This document shows positions 43,069-53,820 of a stretch of 64,000 nt of DNA, one piece after another; the stretch's first letter is position 1, and every line of letters begins with the position of its first letter. The translations under genes were made by a program, and so were the position numbers. Under the pieces are notes generated by a model. The model saw only the letters and a list, made by a program, of their open reading frames with translations, ran no database searches and was not told the origin of the DNA. This DNA comes from Pseudeuparius sepicola (Eukaryota; Arthropoda; Insecta; Coleoptera; Anthribidae), in contig OY987299.1 of assembly GCA_963920635.1 (NCBI GenBank), positions 20,600,901 to 20,664,900 of the forward strand, in the 5' to 3' direction.

Positions 43069-44388
43069 ATGTGTGATAATAATTATCATGATGGCTCATC
43101 CTCGCCAAACATATTCTGCACTCCTCCGGAAATTAGAGAAGAGGCACAAAAGATTAATGCTCAGTTGCTTCCACAGAAGTCGAAACGTGTTTACTTAAAA
43201 ACTTATACAATGTTTAAAGACTGGTGTAAAATGAAGAATATTGATACAATTTCTGAAAACATATTATTGGCATATTTTCAAACGCAAGCTGAAAACAAGA
43301 AATCATCAAGCTTGTGGGCAACGTTTTCTATGTTAAAATCCACGATTTCATTGAAGGAAAATATTGACATTTCGAAGTATTTTAAACTGGTAGCATTATT
43401 GAAAAGGCAAAATACTAATTATGTAGCGAAAAAATCACTTGTTTTTAAAGATGAAATTGGACGATTTTTGAGAGACGCACCAGACGAAGTGTTTTTAACA
43501 GCAAAGGTACCTACCTAAACTTGCCTCGTTCTACTTTACATATATTTACATATTTACAATAAACAATAATTACATTATTACTTACTAGGTTGTACTTGTT
43601 ATCGCAGTTGCTGGTGCATGTAGAACAGACGAACTTTGTAATATGCTTCGAAAAGACTTGGATGTTCGAGACGATATGATCGTTATTGATATTTGTACTA
43701 GTAAAACTGGAACATCACGAAAGTTTCTTATCATGAAGCCAGTTTGGGTCGAAGTTGTTAAAAAGTATATTCAAAAACGGCCTACCCCAGATTTACCACG
43801 CTTATTTATTACTTTGCGGAACAATAAGCCGACACGACAGAACATTGGCCATAATACAATAAGTAAGATGCCAAAAGTGATTGCAAGTTTCTTGGGACTA
43901 TCAGAACCAGAGATATACACTGGCCATTCATTCAGAAGGACTTCGGCCACTATTTTAGCGGAAAATGGTGGCGATCTTATAACTGTAAAACAGCACGGAG
44001 GTTGGAAATCTTCCACTGTTGCCGAAGGGTATATTGAAGAATCTCTGGCTTCTAAAAAAAGAATAGCTAAAATGGTTCAAGAGCCAGTTTACAGTGCTAG
44101 GTACATCAGTAGGTACCTGTAGTTGCGCAGAGCGATAACACTATCCATCCAAATGATAGTCATAATGAACCTCGTGATGAACAGTTATTTGATATTGGTA
44201 GTTCTAGTTCCTTTGCTAATATAGAATCGAGAAATCCCGCCAGTGTTACACAAAAAATATCGGATAATATTCACTTAAACAATCAACACATTAATATTCC
44301 GGTTACAAATACAAGCACTGCAACAGGTTTAATTAATATGACTTGTTACAATTGCACAGTCAATTATTACATTAATAATAATAATTAG
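43069..44388 (+). CDS. Crypton-like tyrosine recombinase, two exons plus a shifted C-terminal part
   Basis: Exon 1 (43069-43506) encodes an N-terminal helical core-binding domain (KRVYLKTYTMFKDWCKMKNI). A GT-AG intron (43507-43588, phase 0) joins it to exon 2 (43589 onward), which reads VVLVIAVAGACRTDELCNML with the first catalytic Arg, a KTGTSRKF strand, GHSFRRTSATILAE (His and second Arg), HGGWKSS and VAEGYIEESL with the nucleophilic Tyr. The pentad R-H-R-H/W-Y is intact. After VQEPVYS the frame meets a stop at 44120-44122, but a +2 frame (44122-44388) continues with an acidic, Ser/Asn-rich tail ending CYNCTVNYYINNNN, like the tails of related insect proteins. A small indel, duplication (GTAC-type repeats) or micro-intron is suspected there. 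Confidence 0.85.
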
Positions 44389-44679
44389 TTTTAGTTGTAA
44401 TTTGTAATTTTTGTTTTCGCAAATACTTAAATAAACGTTGTTTCATCAGCAGTTGTTACTAATTTTAGGTTAGAACGGTTAGGTGGAGGTGGGGGAAGGG
44501 AAGGCTAGATTTCTGTTTTGTGGGCAGGGTCCACAAGTAAAAATATCTACATCGGCGTGTGTTCAGCGTTTAATACAAATTGAAAAAAATCAGTGAAATA
44601 AGTAAGCAGGGTTGTAAAATAATACGAAATTGTGCCGTACATAGAAGAGCCTGTTACTAGTGACCCGTGACGTCAATTC

Positions 44680-44761
44680 ATTATTGACCTTGGTCAATAA
44701 TAAATTATTATTGACCTCGGGAGAGAAAATCAACTTCTAGGGTTAACGATGGGTCAATAAT
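44680..44761. promoter_or_regulatory. Inverted ATTATTGACC repeats next to the recombinase gene
   Basis: Two inverted pairs: ATTATTGACC-TT-GGTCAATAAT at 44680-44701, and ATTATTGACC (44707) with GGTCAATAAT (44752-44761). Ten-base inverted arms around a short spacer resemble a tyrosine-recombinase core site, and the left palindrome at 38453 contains related strings. Function as a recombination site is inference. Confidence 0.4.
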
Positions 44762-44869
44762 ACATGCTTTTTAGGGTTAGTAGTGGAAAAAATGTTATTT
44801 GTGCTGAAGTTCAACTTTTTATTTAAAAAAAAAAAATGGATTTTAGCCGATAAATCTCTGCAGTTCACC

Positions 44870-45065
44870 GGGTTCACCCCGGTATTCAGCAATAAGCCCG
44901 CGCTCTGCGCCGGCATCAAATAACCTCTGGTGCCGCCGCGCCGTGGCGAGTCGAGCGCTGCAGCAACATAAAGCCGGGATCATACACACGGTCCAAGCCC
45001 ATTTCGACTCGAGCGGATCCGTGAAAAACGCAATAATTGTGTTACGATTCGGTCCTCCGCACTAG
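44870..45065. other. GC-rich patch without recognisable gene
   Basis: GC- and CpG-rich segment (GCCCGCGCTCTGCGCCGGCA, GGTGCCGCCGCGCC) in AT-rich surroundings. The open frame that follows at 45037-45348 shows no known similarity. Nature unknown. Confidence 0.4.
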
Positions 45066-45369
45066 CCGCACCGTGCCAGGCCTGCTTAAAATGTTTGCGT
45101 TGTCGGGCGTAACTCAGCGCTTAGTGCTGCTTCGAGCAATTATGTGCGGGTTTTCTCTAAGCGTCATTAAAACGCCGGACCTTTTCGGCATACTAAAGCG
45201 AAATCTGCGTCACGCGAGGTCTGGTCTTAAGTGGCAAAAATTCAAATTAAAGAAAAATGAGCGAGGCGGGTTATTTTTAGCCGGTGAATGCCGAACTTTT
45301 AATTATGAGTTTTTTTTTTTCGTAAACCTAGAAAATAAAACTATATAATTAACATATTCTAGACATATA

Positions 45370-46068
45370 CAGGGTGCAAATGAATAAGTTCGAACAAATT
45401 CAAGGGGTGAATCTTTGAGTGATTCTAAGACTAAAAGTCTATATAAACATAGGTCCGCTAATGCTTCGTTTTCAAACATTTTTTAATGATTATTATAATA
45501 AAACAAAAAAATTTTATAGCTAGCATTATCGTTTATAGCAATTTTTAAGACTAGAATAAACTATTAATATGGAATAAATATCGGGTATACACTAGTTTTT
45601 GTTAATTGCTAGTTTTAATTTTTTATTATGTTATCCCGGAGACATGCAATAAAGTGATTTTTTTCTCAAAAACAAAGCGAGATACGAGAAAAACTCAAGA
45701 GACAAAAAAGTTGTATTTATAGTTGCTAAATGCAAAATTTTTTTTAAAAAGGTCAGTGGCGCACATTGTTTTACAAAATTATTGGTTACGGTGCCAGGTG
45801 CCCTCGGGACGCCACTGTACTTAATAATTTTAATCAAGTAGGGGCTTAATTAGCCTCTTTCTACGATAAATAACACTGCCAAATTTCAACAAAATCGGAT
45901 GAAGGTTTTTTAAGATATTTACGAAAAAGCGATTTTTTAAGAAGAGTTTGACACCCTGTATCTTGAAAAGGAAGCATTACCGGACCTATGTTTATATAAA
46001 CTTTTCGTCTTAGAATCACTCAAAGATTCACCACTTGAATTTTTTCGCACTTATTCATTTGCACCTTG
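45370..46068. mobile_element. Foldback element L, TIR CAGGGTGCAAATG
   Basis: Inverted ends CAGGGTGCAAATGAATAAGT and complement, with TA on both outer sides (45368-45369, 46069-46070). The arms are about 130 bp; the right arm has a direct inner copy of the motif, GACACCCTG ending at 45958, exactly 110 bp inside the end. The left inner copy is lost. The interior is non-coding. Confidence 0.82.
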
Positions 46069-47106
46069 TATACCTACATCTATATTATTAGTAGCACCAT
46101 AATAATATAAACAATTGCTTTTATTTTAAAAGTTAGATTTTTTAATATTCCCTACAATTCTCCTTTGTGTAGTATTTTTTTTAAGAATACGTATAAATAT
46201 ACATATATTTATATTATTGTTTAGTAAAGTTATAAAGTTTATCTAGACCTGGAATTCCGCTAGTTACATTATCGCTTCTTCACATATAGGTGCTATTTTT
46301 GTCTGCTTTTTTTGGATGATTTCCATAATTTTTTCTTATACTCGATTTATCCGCAAAGGTCTCGTTTCCGAGATAGAGAATACGAGAATAATTCAAGAGA
46401 CAAAAAAGTTGTATTTATAGTTACTAAATGCAAAAAAAAATAAAATTTTTAAAAAGGTCAGTGGCGCACTATGTTTTACAAAATTATTGGTTACGGTGCC
46501 AGGTGCCCTCGGGACGCCACTGTACTTAATAATTTTAATCAAGTAGGGGCTTAATTAGCCTCTTTCTACGATAAATAACACTGCCAAATTTCAACAAAAT
46601 CGGATGAAGGATTAAGATATTTACGAAAAAGCGATTTTTTTAAGAAGAGTTTGACACCCTGTATCTTGAAAAGGAAGCATTACCGGACCTATGTTTATAT
46701 AAACTTTTCGTCTTAGAATCACTCAAAGATTCACCACTTGAATTTTTTCGCACTTATTCATTTACACCATGTATACATCCATATTATTAGTAGCGCCATA
46801 ATAATATAAACAATTGCTTTTATTTTAAAAGTTAGAATTTTTAATATTCCTTACAATTCTCCTTTATGTAGTACTTTTTTGAGAATACGTATAAATATAC
46901 ATTCATATTTATATTATTGTTAAGTAAAGTTGAGTAAAGTTATAATGTTTATCTGGACCTGAAATTCCGCTAGTTACATTATTGCTTCTTCACATATAGG
47001 TAATATCTTTGTCCGCTTTTTTTGGATGGTTACAAAATAACCGTTAACGGCATTATTTCCATAATTTTTTCTTATACTCGATTTATCCGCAAAGATTTCG
47101 TTTCCG
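45680..47106. repeat. Two tandem units of about 0.7 kb
   Basis: The stretch from GAGATACGAGAAAAACTCAAGA (45680) to about 46374 is repeated at 46375-47106 with small indels. The duplicated unit includes the right half of foldback L plus about 300 bp of flank; copy 2 has a 20-30 bp addition near 47030. Divergence is higher than in the 4-kb duplication, so it is older. Confidence 0.85.
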
Positions 47107-47109
47107 AGA

Positions 47110-47795
47110 TACAGGATGTAAAAACATAAAAAAAAATTTGATCGCCCATCGCCCTGTAGATATTTTAAAAGCGGCTTTAGCAAACGTATTATATTGCTGG
47201 AATCGGGGTGAATTGTAGATTAAAAAAGTTTAATAATATACACGATCTTCCCTTAAAAAAACATAAGTTTATGGTTTGTATCACTTTTACCTTTTATCTG
47301 TTACAGACTGTATTATGTAAAACAGGCCGTATATCACAGAGAGATTTAAACAAAGACAGAATGTATGTGAAATCTTTTCCGGGGCGTTGCGAAGTCCCCA
47401 TTTGTGAATTACCTTTCCTTTTTTATATGGGTCCAGTAACAAGTAACAAAATATACACACAAGTTTAAGTATTTATAATAAGTACGATTCCTGGTGTGGA
47501 TAGGTACATTTTCGACAAATAATATGGTAAATTTGGGCAAATAGAGGGGACCACATTTTTTTGTAAGTCGAATTTTTGTGAGAACCTTTCGCCATCAGGC
47601 AAATGATGATTACCTATCTTCCCTTATGGTTAAATTTTCATAAAATACAAACAACAAGCGAACAGAGAACAGCATGTTGTGAAGGAGAGAAATCTCTTCT
47701 GATTGAAATGGCAGTTTAGGGTCAATTTCATAATACATTCAACTAAATTATCTTTTGACTTTAACATTAGGTAAAGAAACTTTTGCAACAATACT
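47110..47795. other. No recognisable gene
   Basis: AT-rich spacer; an 86-codon frame at 47208-47468 has no known similarity. Confidence 0.4.
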
Positions 47796-49985
47796 AAACT
47801 CAACTCAACTCAACTCAAAATAGTTTATTTCAGATTTAAAAAATTTTCACAATATAGGCTTACAACTAAACCTTAAGAAATAAACAGTGTCACTGAAGCA
47901 AAATATTTTTTGCTTGTTAGCGCTGTAATTCTGACAAGGTAAAATTCATAATTTACAGAATAGAGTCATTATCGATTGTTTCCACTTTCGGGTAATCTGC
48001 TACTTCTGGGTAAATTGTCTCTTTTTTGGGGTGGGTATTCACTTTTGGGTAATTTATCACTTTTGGGTTTATTGTCACTACTGAGTTAATTGTCCATCTA
48101 CCAAAAATAATTCAACCAAAACTTTCACACGTTATCAGGTTCCAGCCTACATAGTTACTTTAAAGAGATTCTGTACTGTAGTTCTATCTTGTGTACAAAG
48201 CCATTTCCTCAAATTAAGTTTAAAACTTTTCCTATATATTACCGCTTTTAGGTGATTTGGTAGAAAATTATAAAATTTAGGGGCTAAGTATAAAAAGGAT
48301 TTATGATGGATTTCTTTCTTGCTTTGAGGTACGACAGAAAACCCGTGCCGTTTTCTTGTGTTGTGTTGGTGGGTTGTCATATTCAATTTAATCTTCTTTC
48401 GGTTGATACACATAAGTAGTTGATTAAAGTACAGTTGTCTAATATCATTTATTCTTGCTTCTGTGTATAAGAGGTCGCTAGAGTATTTTCGATTTTTGTT
48501 ATATATTATTTTTATGACCCATTTTTGAATTATTTCTAATTGATTTAAGTATATGTCCCTTACTGCCCCCCAGCCCGAAATGCCATAGCCTATGTGAGAC
48601 TGGAACAATGCAAAATACACCTGTCTCAGATGTTTAATATCGAGGTAGGTTTTAAGAAAGTAAAATCTTGGAACTAAGTGTCTTGCCTTTTTCACTAATT
48701 CATTTATATGTTTATCCCATCTCAAGTGACTGTCTATTGTAATTCCCAGATATTTAATATTATCGACTTTTGCAATTTTTAAATTATTTCCAACTTTAAG
48801 TTCGTCAAAATTTGGTAAGTTGTTAACGTAGGATGTAAAAGGTACAAATTTGGTTTTATTTTTATTTAAGGTCAGTTTATTTTCTCTGAACCATTTATCT
48901 ATAGTTGATAGGTCCACCTCTACTTTGTCCTTTAGCGATCTCCAATTGCACGCTGTATAAAATATAACTGTGTCGTCAGCAAAACTGATGATTTTTCCTT
49001 GGCTATTTAGTTGGAGTATATTGTTAATGTATATAGTAAATAGGACCGGGCCAAGAACCGTTCCTTGGGGTACACCATATGTTACGGCTCCGAGACTACT
49101 CTTCGTTCCCTCTATTTCAACATATTGCTTTCTGCTGGTCAAATAGTCTTTTAAGAGATTGAGAACACTACCTCTGAACCCACAGTGTTCAAGTTTTTTC
49201 ACCAGTCTTTTATTGCACACAGTGTCGAATGCTTTTGTTAGATCGACGAATACACAGAGAGAAGGTTGATTTTTATCCATTGATTTATATATATCAGAGG
49301 TGAGGGATAAGATCGCATCTTCTGTTGATTTTCCTGCCCTAAATCCGAACTGTTGATCTGATATAATATTGTGTTTATTTAGGAAGTGTACCATTCGAAA
49401 CTTAATAACTTTTTCAAAAATTTTTGTGATATTCGATAATAATGAAATAGGCCTGTAATTGTTAATATCCGTTTTTGATCCCTGTTTAAAGAGGGGTCTT
49501 ATTTCTCCTATTTTTAAAATGTTAGGAAATGTACCAATATTAAAACAGAAGTTAATCAGGTATGTTATTATAGGTGCGATCTCCTTAGATATAGCCTTGA
49601 TGGTTTCTGATTTGATACAATCATGTCCAGGTGCTTTTCTAGATCTTAGACTATTAATAGTTTTTTGTATTTCTACGGTATTGGTTTCTCTAAAATAAAA
49701 CAGACTATGTGTGGACCAGTTGTTGTTTTCTTGATAATTTTTTGGTGTCTTTATATCGTTGGCAAGATTTTTCCCTATATCACAGAAAAAGTTATTAAAC
49801 TGATTTGCGATTTCAATTTTATCAGTTATGATTTTAGAAGTTTGGGACTCAATTTTATCAATTCTATTTTTTTGTGTAGGTTTGTTGCAATGGTTGGATT
49901 GTTAGAAAACTCCTTTAATTTTAAAGGGTACTTTACTTTGTCTATGCAATTGGCCCTTAATCATTTTATTCTTAAATTTTCGTCC
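47796..49985 (-). mobile_element. 5'-truncated LINE
   Basis: The 3' end lies at the low coordinate, marked by a TTGAG-type pentanucleotide repeat (47800-47818) instead of poly(A), as in several LINE clades. The 3' UTR runs from 47820 to 48146, and the coding sequence extends upstream on the minus strand to about 49985, where similarity stops inside the region before the reverse transcriptase. The endonuclease domain and ORF1 are lost. Confidence 0.85.
48147..49980 (-). pseudogene. LINE reverse transcriptase, 5'-truncated with frameshift
   Basis: The frame is open from about 49860 on the minus strand, well upstream of the Met at 49394. Motifs: APGHDCIKSETIKAI, KIGEIRPLFKQGSKTDINNY followed by RPISLLSNITKIFEKVI, QQFGFRAGKSTEDAIL, CVFVDLTKAFDTVCN (first Asp), YGVPQGTVLGPVLF and IISFADDTVIFY (catalytic FADD), then a thumb and a C-terminal tail to 48147. 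Further upstream (49860-49985) similarity resumes in another frame (KEFSNNPTIATN), so there is at least one frameshift. It is of the Jockey/CR1 group and distinct from the LINE at 38.6 kb. Confidence 0.85.
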
Positions 49986-49989
49986 TTTG

Positions 49990-50700
49990 GAAAGCCCAAA
50001 ACGAATACAAGTTGACCGCTTGCCGTCAAGCAAAGAAAACCTAGCTACTTCAAGTTATTATTACGATTTGACTTACAGCCAGGTATATAACTAGGTTTTA
50101 GCTTCCCTCGACGGTTCTATATAGGCATCTTGAGGCTTGAAATTGTAAAGGAACGATTCTTCATTTCAAACTTAGAGAATTGTTTCATTTTTTCACAAAC
50201 AAAACTAATTTATAAAAAAGCTGTCGCCAGCACTTCGGGCTGTCTGTTTCCACCCAGAGACACACTGCCTCGTCGTAGCAATCTGGCGACGATAGCAGTA
50301 CCCGCACTACGCAAATTAATTCTGGTAAATTTCTTGTAAAATCAACCGACAGGGAATGCAGGCCACCCCGCGCAGACCCGCAAGCCATGTTGCCAGCTTT
50401 GTCAACTTCTGGGCTTTCCTAGAGTCGGCTGTGGCACAGCCCCAATACTAGTATGCATAGTTATCTGATTATGCCTATTATTGTAAACAGTTTGAAGTAT
50501 AATTTGCATTGAGTTCCGGTTATTTTAATTTTCACAGCAACTTAAACAACTCTTATTTTCCATCTGAAGATGTGATTTTCATTTTGCAAGTTAATGAAAT
50601 CAAATATGTTTGTTACGATGGTTCGTTCTGAACAGATTCCAATATTAATCCAGCTGTTATGACGAAAATGCACTTTCGATATTGCTGTACCGACTGTATT
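49990..50700. other. No recognisable gene
   Basis: Sequence of mixed composition without transposon ends or coding similarity. It may be single-copy intergenic DNA. Confidence 0.4.
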
Positions 50701-51010
50701 GATGAACTGCGTCTTGCGCGGCTTTCAGCGGGGACTAGTGGCGGGTAAATGCAGTCGGGCTACCTCGGCAATATTCGGAGCGACCCTTCTATGTATCTTC
50801 GTGGTCTTTTAAGAGTCCGGTAATGCGCCCCCAGGGCGCCCCGCGACTACGCCGGCCATTACGGGGGCCGCCTTGATTTAATCGCGCCCTTGAGCCGCGC
50901 CGGATAAGCATCGCCCCGGGATTTACGGCCGATTACCGGCCATTGTCTGCGGGGGCGGCGGCGCCGCCGCCAGTTACGGCCGGGGCGGGATTACGGCGTC
51001 GGCCGGCGCG
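50700..51010. other. Strongly GC-rich CpG island-like segment
   Basis: Very high GC and CpG content (for example GGGGGCGGCGGCGCCGCCGC near 50950), sharply bounded by AT-rich DNA. Open frames through it are composition artefacts. It could be a CpG island or conserved non-coding element; I see no gene. Confidence 0.5.
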
Positions 51011-51189
51011 GGATCTGGCCGCACAGATATCTGAATCTATTAAGATTGTATTTGGCGGTCGGGTCTGGTGTTTCATAAAGCGCGGACGAAGCGGTCAGGG
51101 TGGGGATAGTCTTGAAGTAGGGCAAGCGTAAAACTAAAAAAGGTATCCAATTAAAATTATAATTATAAAAGAAAGACCATGCAACATAC

Positions 51190-51515
51190 AAGTTCTAATG
51201 GATGTGCCGGTGTTTCCATATTTGAATCGTTCGAGAAGGTAGACTACGACAGCTGTTTCCCCTTGTTAGGTTCATCAAGGCAGCCATAACCTTCCCGAAC
51301 GACTCAAACCGAAATGGTAGCAGTTATAATAGTGTAACTTGCACTTGTAGGTGAGAAAACAACGTGGCGCCATCTAGTATCAAGCTGATAGTACCAGAGC
51401 CGAAATTTCACAAAACATAGAAAACACCAACAAGAACAAGTTAGGTATTGGTGTTGAATCCAGAAAACCAAAAAATAAATGTGAAGAAGAAGTTATAGTC
51501 CCATGAAGCCGCTAA
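51190..51515 (+). mobile_element. Foldback element E, copy 2 (right arm missing)
   Basis: Matches 16432-16735 of the copy at 16387 (AAGTTCTAATGGATGTGCCG, ATCGTTCGAGAAGGTAGACT, AGTACCAGAGCCGAAATTTC) but then jumps to the terminal GTTATAGTCCCATGAAGCCG, skipping the right inverted arm; the outermost left end is also lost. It is a deletion derivative. Confidence 0.8.
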
Positions 51516-51519
51516 GTTT

Positions 51520-52110
51520 CTTTTTGTAAAAATAAAGTTCTCCTAAAAATGCATATTTATAGAGGTATTTTTAAGTGGCTCTCCATCAACCGACATTGCA
51601 ACAGGTATTGCATTGAATCATTGCTGAAGTTAGCCACCTCAGCTAGTGTACTAAGTAATATCAGTAGTTAGTGTTTTGCAATTAAAAAAATTATTGTCAC
51701 GCAAAACGAGAAAAGTTTAAAAGAGTTAAAATGAAAAGCTGTGTAGAATTAGAAGCTACAATAGAATCTCAATTTTCAAGTTACTTAATAACATTTTTTC
51801 AAAAATATCTGGGAAATTAGGCGATTGATCTCAAATGTGTTTTTACACAAGGCTAGCCCATTCAAAAGACAATATTTTCTTTGAAATAAAGTTCTCTGAA
51901 AAATACAAAAATATTTAGTATTTATTGAATCATTGTTGAAATGGCCACCTCAGCTAGTATTATAAGTACTTAGTTAGTTTTCTAGTATTAAAAAATTTTT
52001 TTCGTAAAATAAAAAAAATTAAAAATAGTTGAAAGGAAAAGCCGTCTTTTAGAATTAGAAACTACAATATATCTTAATTATTACTTAATAAACTTTTTCC
52101 TATACGGATC
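51520..52110 (+). repeat. Two diverged direct repeats of about 220 bp
   Basis: The units at about 51530-51790 and 51885-52100 share AATAAAGTTCTC-TAAAAAT, GCCACCTCAGCTAGT, AGAATTAGAA-CTACAATA and a final TTACTTAATAA. The period is about 355 bp. No coding region. Confidence 0.6.
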
Positions 52111-52249
52111 GTAATTTAGTGTAATTTTATTTTATAAATTGTTTAGAATGACGATAATTTGTAACAAATAGGAGCATTTGTTTTTATAAAAATAACGAAA
52201 CTGACAAGGCAGACATGGTGTACGTTGTAAAAAGTTACAACACTATAAT

Positions 52250-52560
52250 ACATACAGTGTATTCCCAGATAGACTTGACAAGAAATGTGAAAGGCAAAAA
52301 AAATTCGACTTGAAATTTGAACTGTTTTATACCTAATTGGAATTCAGAGATGTGTTAGAATTTCAGTTTTTCTGCGTAATCCGAATTTCTTCCATATTTT
52401 TGTCAGGTTCGATTTTGTTGGTATATACAGGATGTCCCCAGATCAACTTCAAAATAGATGTGAAAGCCTAAAAAAATTGAGTTGAAATTTGGTCTTCTGG
52501 AGATCCGTCCTGCTTGATTAGAAACTAATTTGTGACATAATTTTATAGTTTCGAAATATC
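52250..52560 (+). repeat. Degraded terminal-repeat fragments
   Basis: Two diverged direct copies: near 52256 (CAGTGTATTCCCAGATAGAC) and near 52429 (CAGGATGTCCCCAGATCAAC), each followed by a GTGAAAG-C-AAAAAAATT string. The second continues into the module also seen at 14810-14890 (CTTGATTAGAAACTAATTTG). Remnants of TA-inserted elements. Confidence 0.5.
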
Positions 52561-52609
52561 ACGTATAAATATAAATAATATAAAAATATAAATCTAATTT
52601 TTCACAAGA

Positions 52610-53250
52610 CTAAAATGTTTTTTTGAGGTTTTACGACAAAATGATATGAAGACAGTTCGTTCAAAATGGGAAAACTGAGTTGGTGTAGAGCATTTCAAAG
52701 GCCTAGGTCAATACTTTGATTTTGCTTTTCCCATTTTGCTTTTAGAATAATGCCTTTTCTATAGCTTTGACGTGAACAAAGTTATTAAGGGAATTTATAG
52801 AGAATGAAGAACTGAGTAGGTAGGTCCAAAATTTCAATTTATGCTTTTAAAAAACTTAAAACGCAAAAAAAGTCAAGTAGCCTAGGATTTTGAATTTTGT
52901 ACACATATGCAGTTTTTTATTCTAATATTTTAATAAGACCTAAAAAATAGCTTTACTGGAGCGAAAAATTATTTTTCTTGAAATCGGCATTGAAGTGTCC
53001 CAAAATCGTCATTAAAAGCTCAGAAATCGGCACTGATGTAGCCCATTATTGTACGATTTTTTCAATAAGTAGGCCTTGGCGAGATGTATAATAAACATCA
53101 AACGTCAGACACGGAGCCATCGCCCGTCAAAAGTGACCAAATATTCAAAACCCGGCCACAAAAGGCCCATTTAACTTTTCGTACACATTGCGAAATTTTT
53201 ACCTATAGCAGCGCAATCTTTCAGTATAAATATTTTAGTAGGTTTGAATA
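52610..53250 (-). repeat. Repeat K with flanks, inverted relative to 57485-58115
   Basis: About 640 bp is a near-copy of the complement of 57485-58115, including AGCCTAGGATTTTGAATTTT, GAAATCGGCATTGAAGTGTC and CCTATAGCAGCGCAATCTTT. The two form a large inverted pair about 4.2 kb apart. No coding sequence is recognised. Confidence 0.8.
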
Positions 53251-53457
53251 TCAATAGATTGGTTATGGAGGCTGCACAACAAGGGGCAGTTTGGTTTTTC
53301 TGTTCGAAGGTGCCGTGTCTTATCACATTTGACCTAGGTAGAGCGATCGTCAAAGTCAAGCAACACCGCGCGCGGTTTGTTCATGGACGGGTGATCCCTT
53401 ATGATTATTTTCTTGCTTAATAAAACATTTTTTTTTCGATTTAAAAAAAAATAATAT

Positions 53458-53536
53458 GTACCTCGGCACTGAAGTTCTTTTTATGACTCATCACTCCACA
53501 TGAGTCATAAAAAGTTGAACTTCAGTGCCTTGGTAC
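53458..53536. mobile_element. Short foldback element J, copy 2
   Basis: Hairpin GTACCTCGGCACTGAAGTTC ... CAGTGCCTTGGTAC, the inverse arrangement of the copy at 37999. It sits beside repeat K here too, suggesting the two travel together. Confidence 0.7.
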
Positions 53537-53820
53537 ATAAATAACTATTTCAAAATTCCCAAGTAGATACCTATACGTATTTTTTGAAGCTACAATTTAT
53601 ATCACATAATTTCTAATCAAGCAGGGCTGATTGAAGTAGATCTAGCGACCTCCTGCCCTATATAATAATATAAAATCGCATCGAACAAAAACGTGAAAGA
53701 AATTCCGATCAGCCAGTGATTCTAGGGCAACATTGAGCTCCAATAACTTTTCTTTACAATAGGTAAGTTTATACTCTTCTACTTCCCAATTGAGGTATAC
53801 TGTCGTCAAGCTCATTATTA

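Larger units (their letters stand above)
38572..44792 (+). mobile_element. Putative tyrosine-recombinase element interrupted by a LINE
   Basis: An inverted 17-mer TTTTTTCCACTACTAAC lies at 38572-38588 and, complemented, at 44776-44792. Between them are the tyrosine-recombinase gene and an intervening LINE (about 38653-42884). Without the LINE the element would be about 2 kb, a size usual for Cryptons. Known Cryptons lack long terminal inverted repeats, so the boundaries are hypothetical. A 32-bp tandem repeat of the left edge is at 38573-38635, and inverted 10-mers ATTATTGACC lie just inside the right edge. Confidence 0.4.

Noticed and set aside
45037..45348. 103-codon open frame after a GC-rich patch
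   Set aside because: No known similarity; composition explains the lack of stops.
50943..51131. Ala/Arg-rich frames in the GC island
   Set aside because: High GC suppresses stop codons; the translations look compositional.
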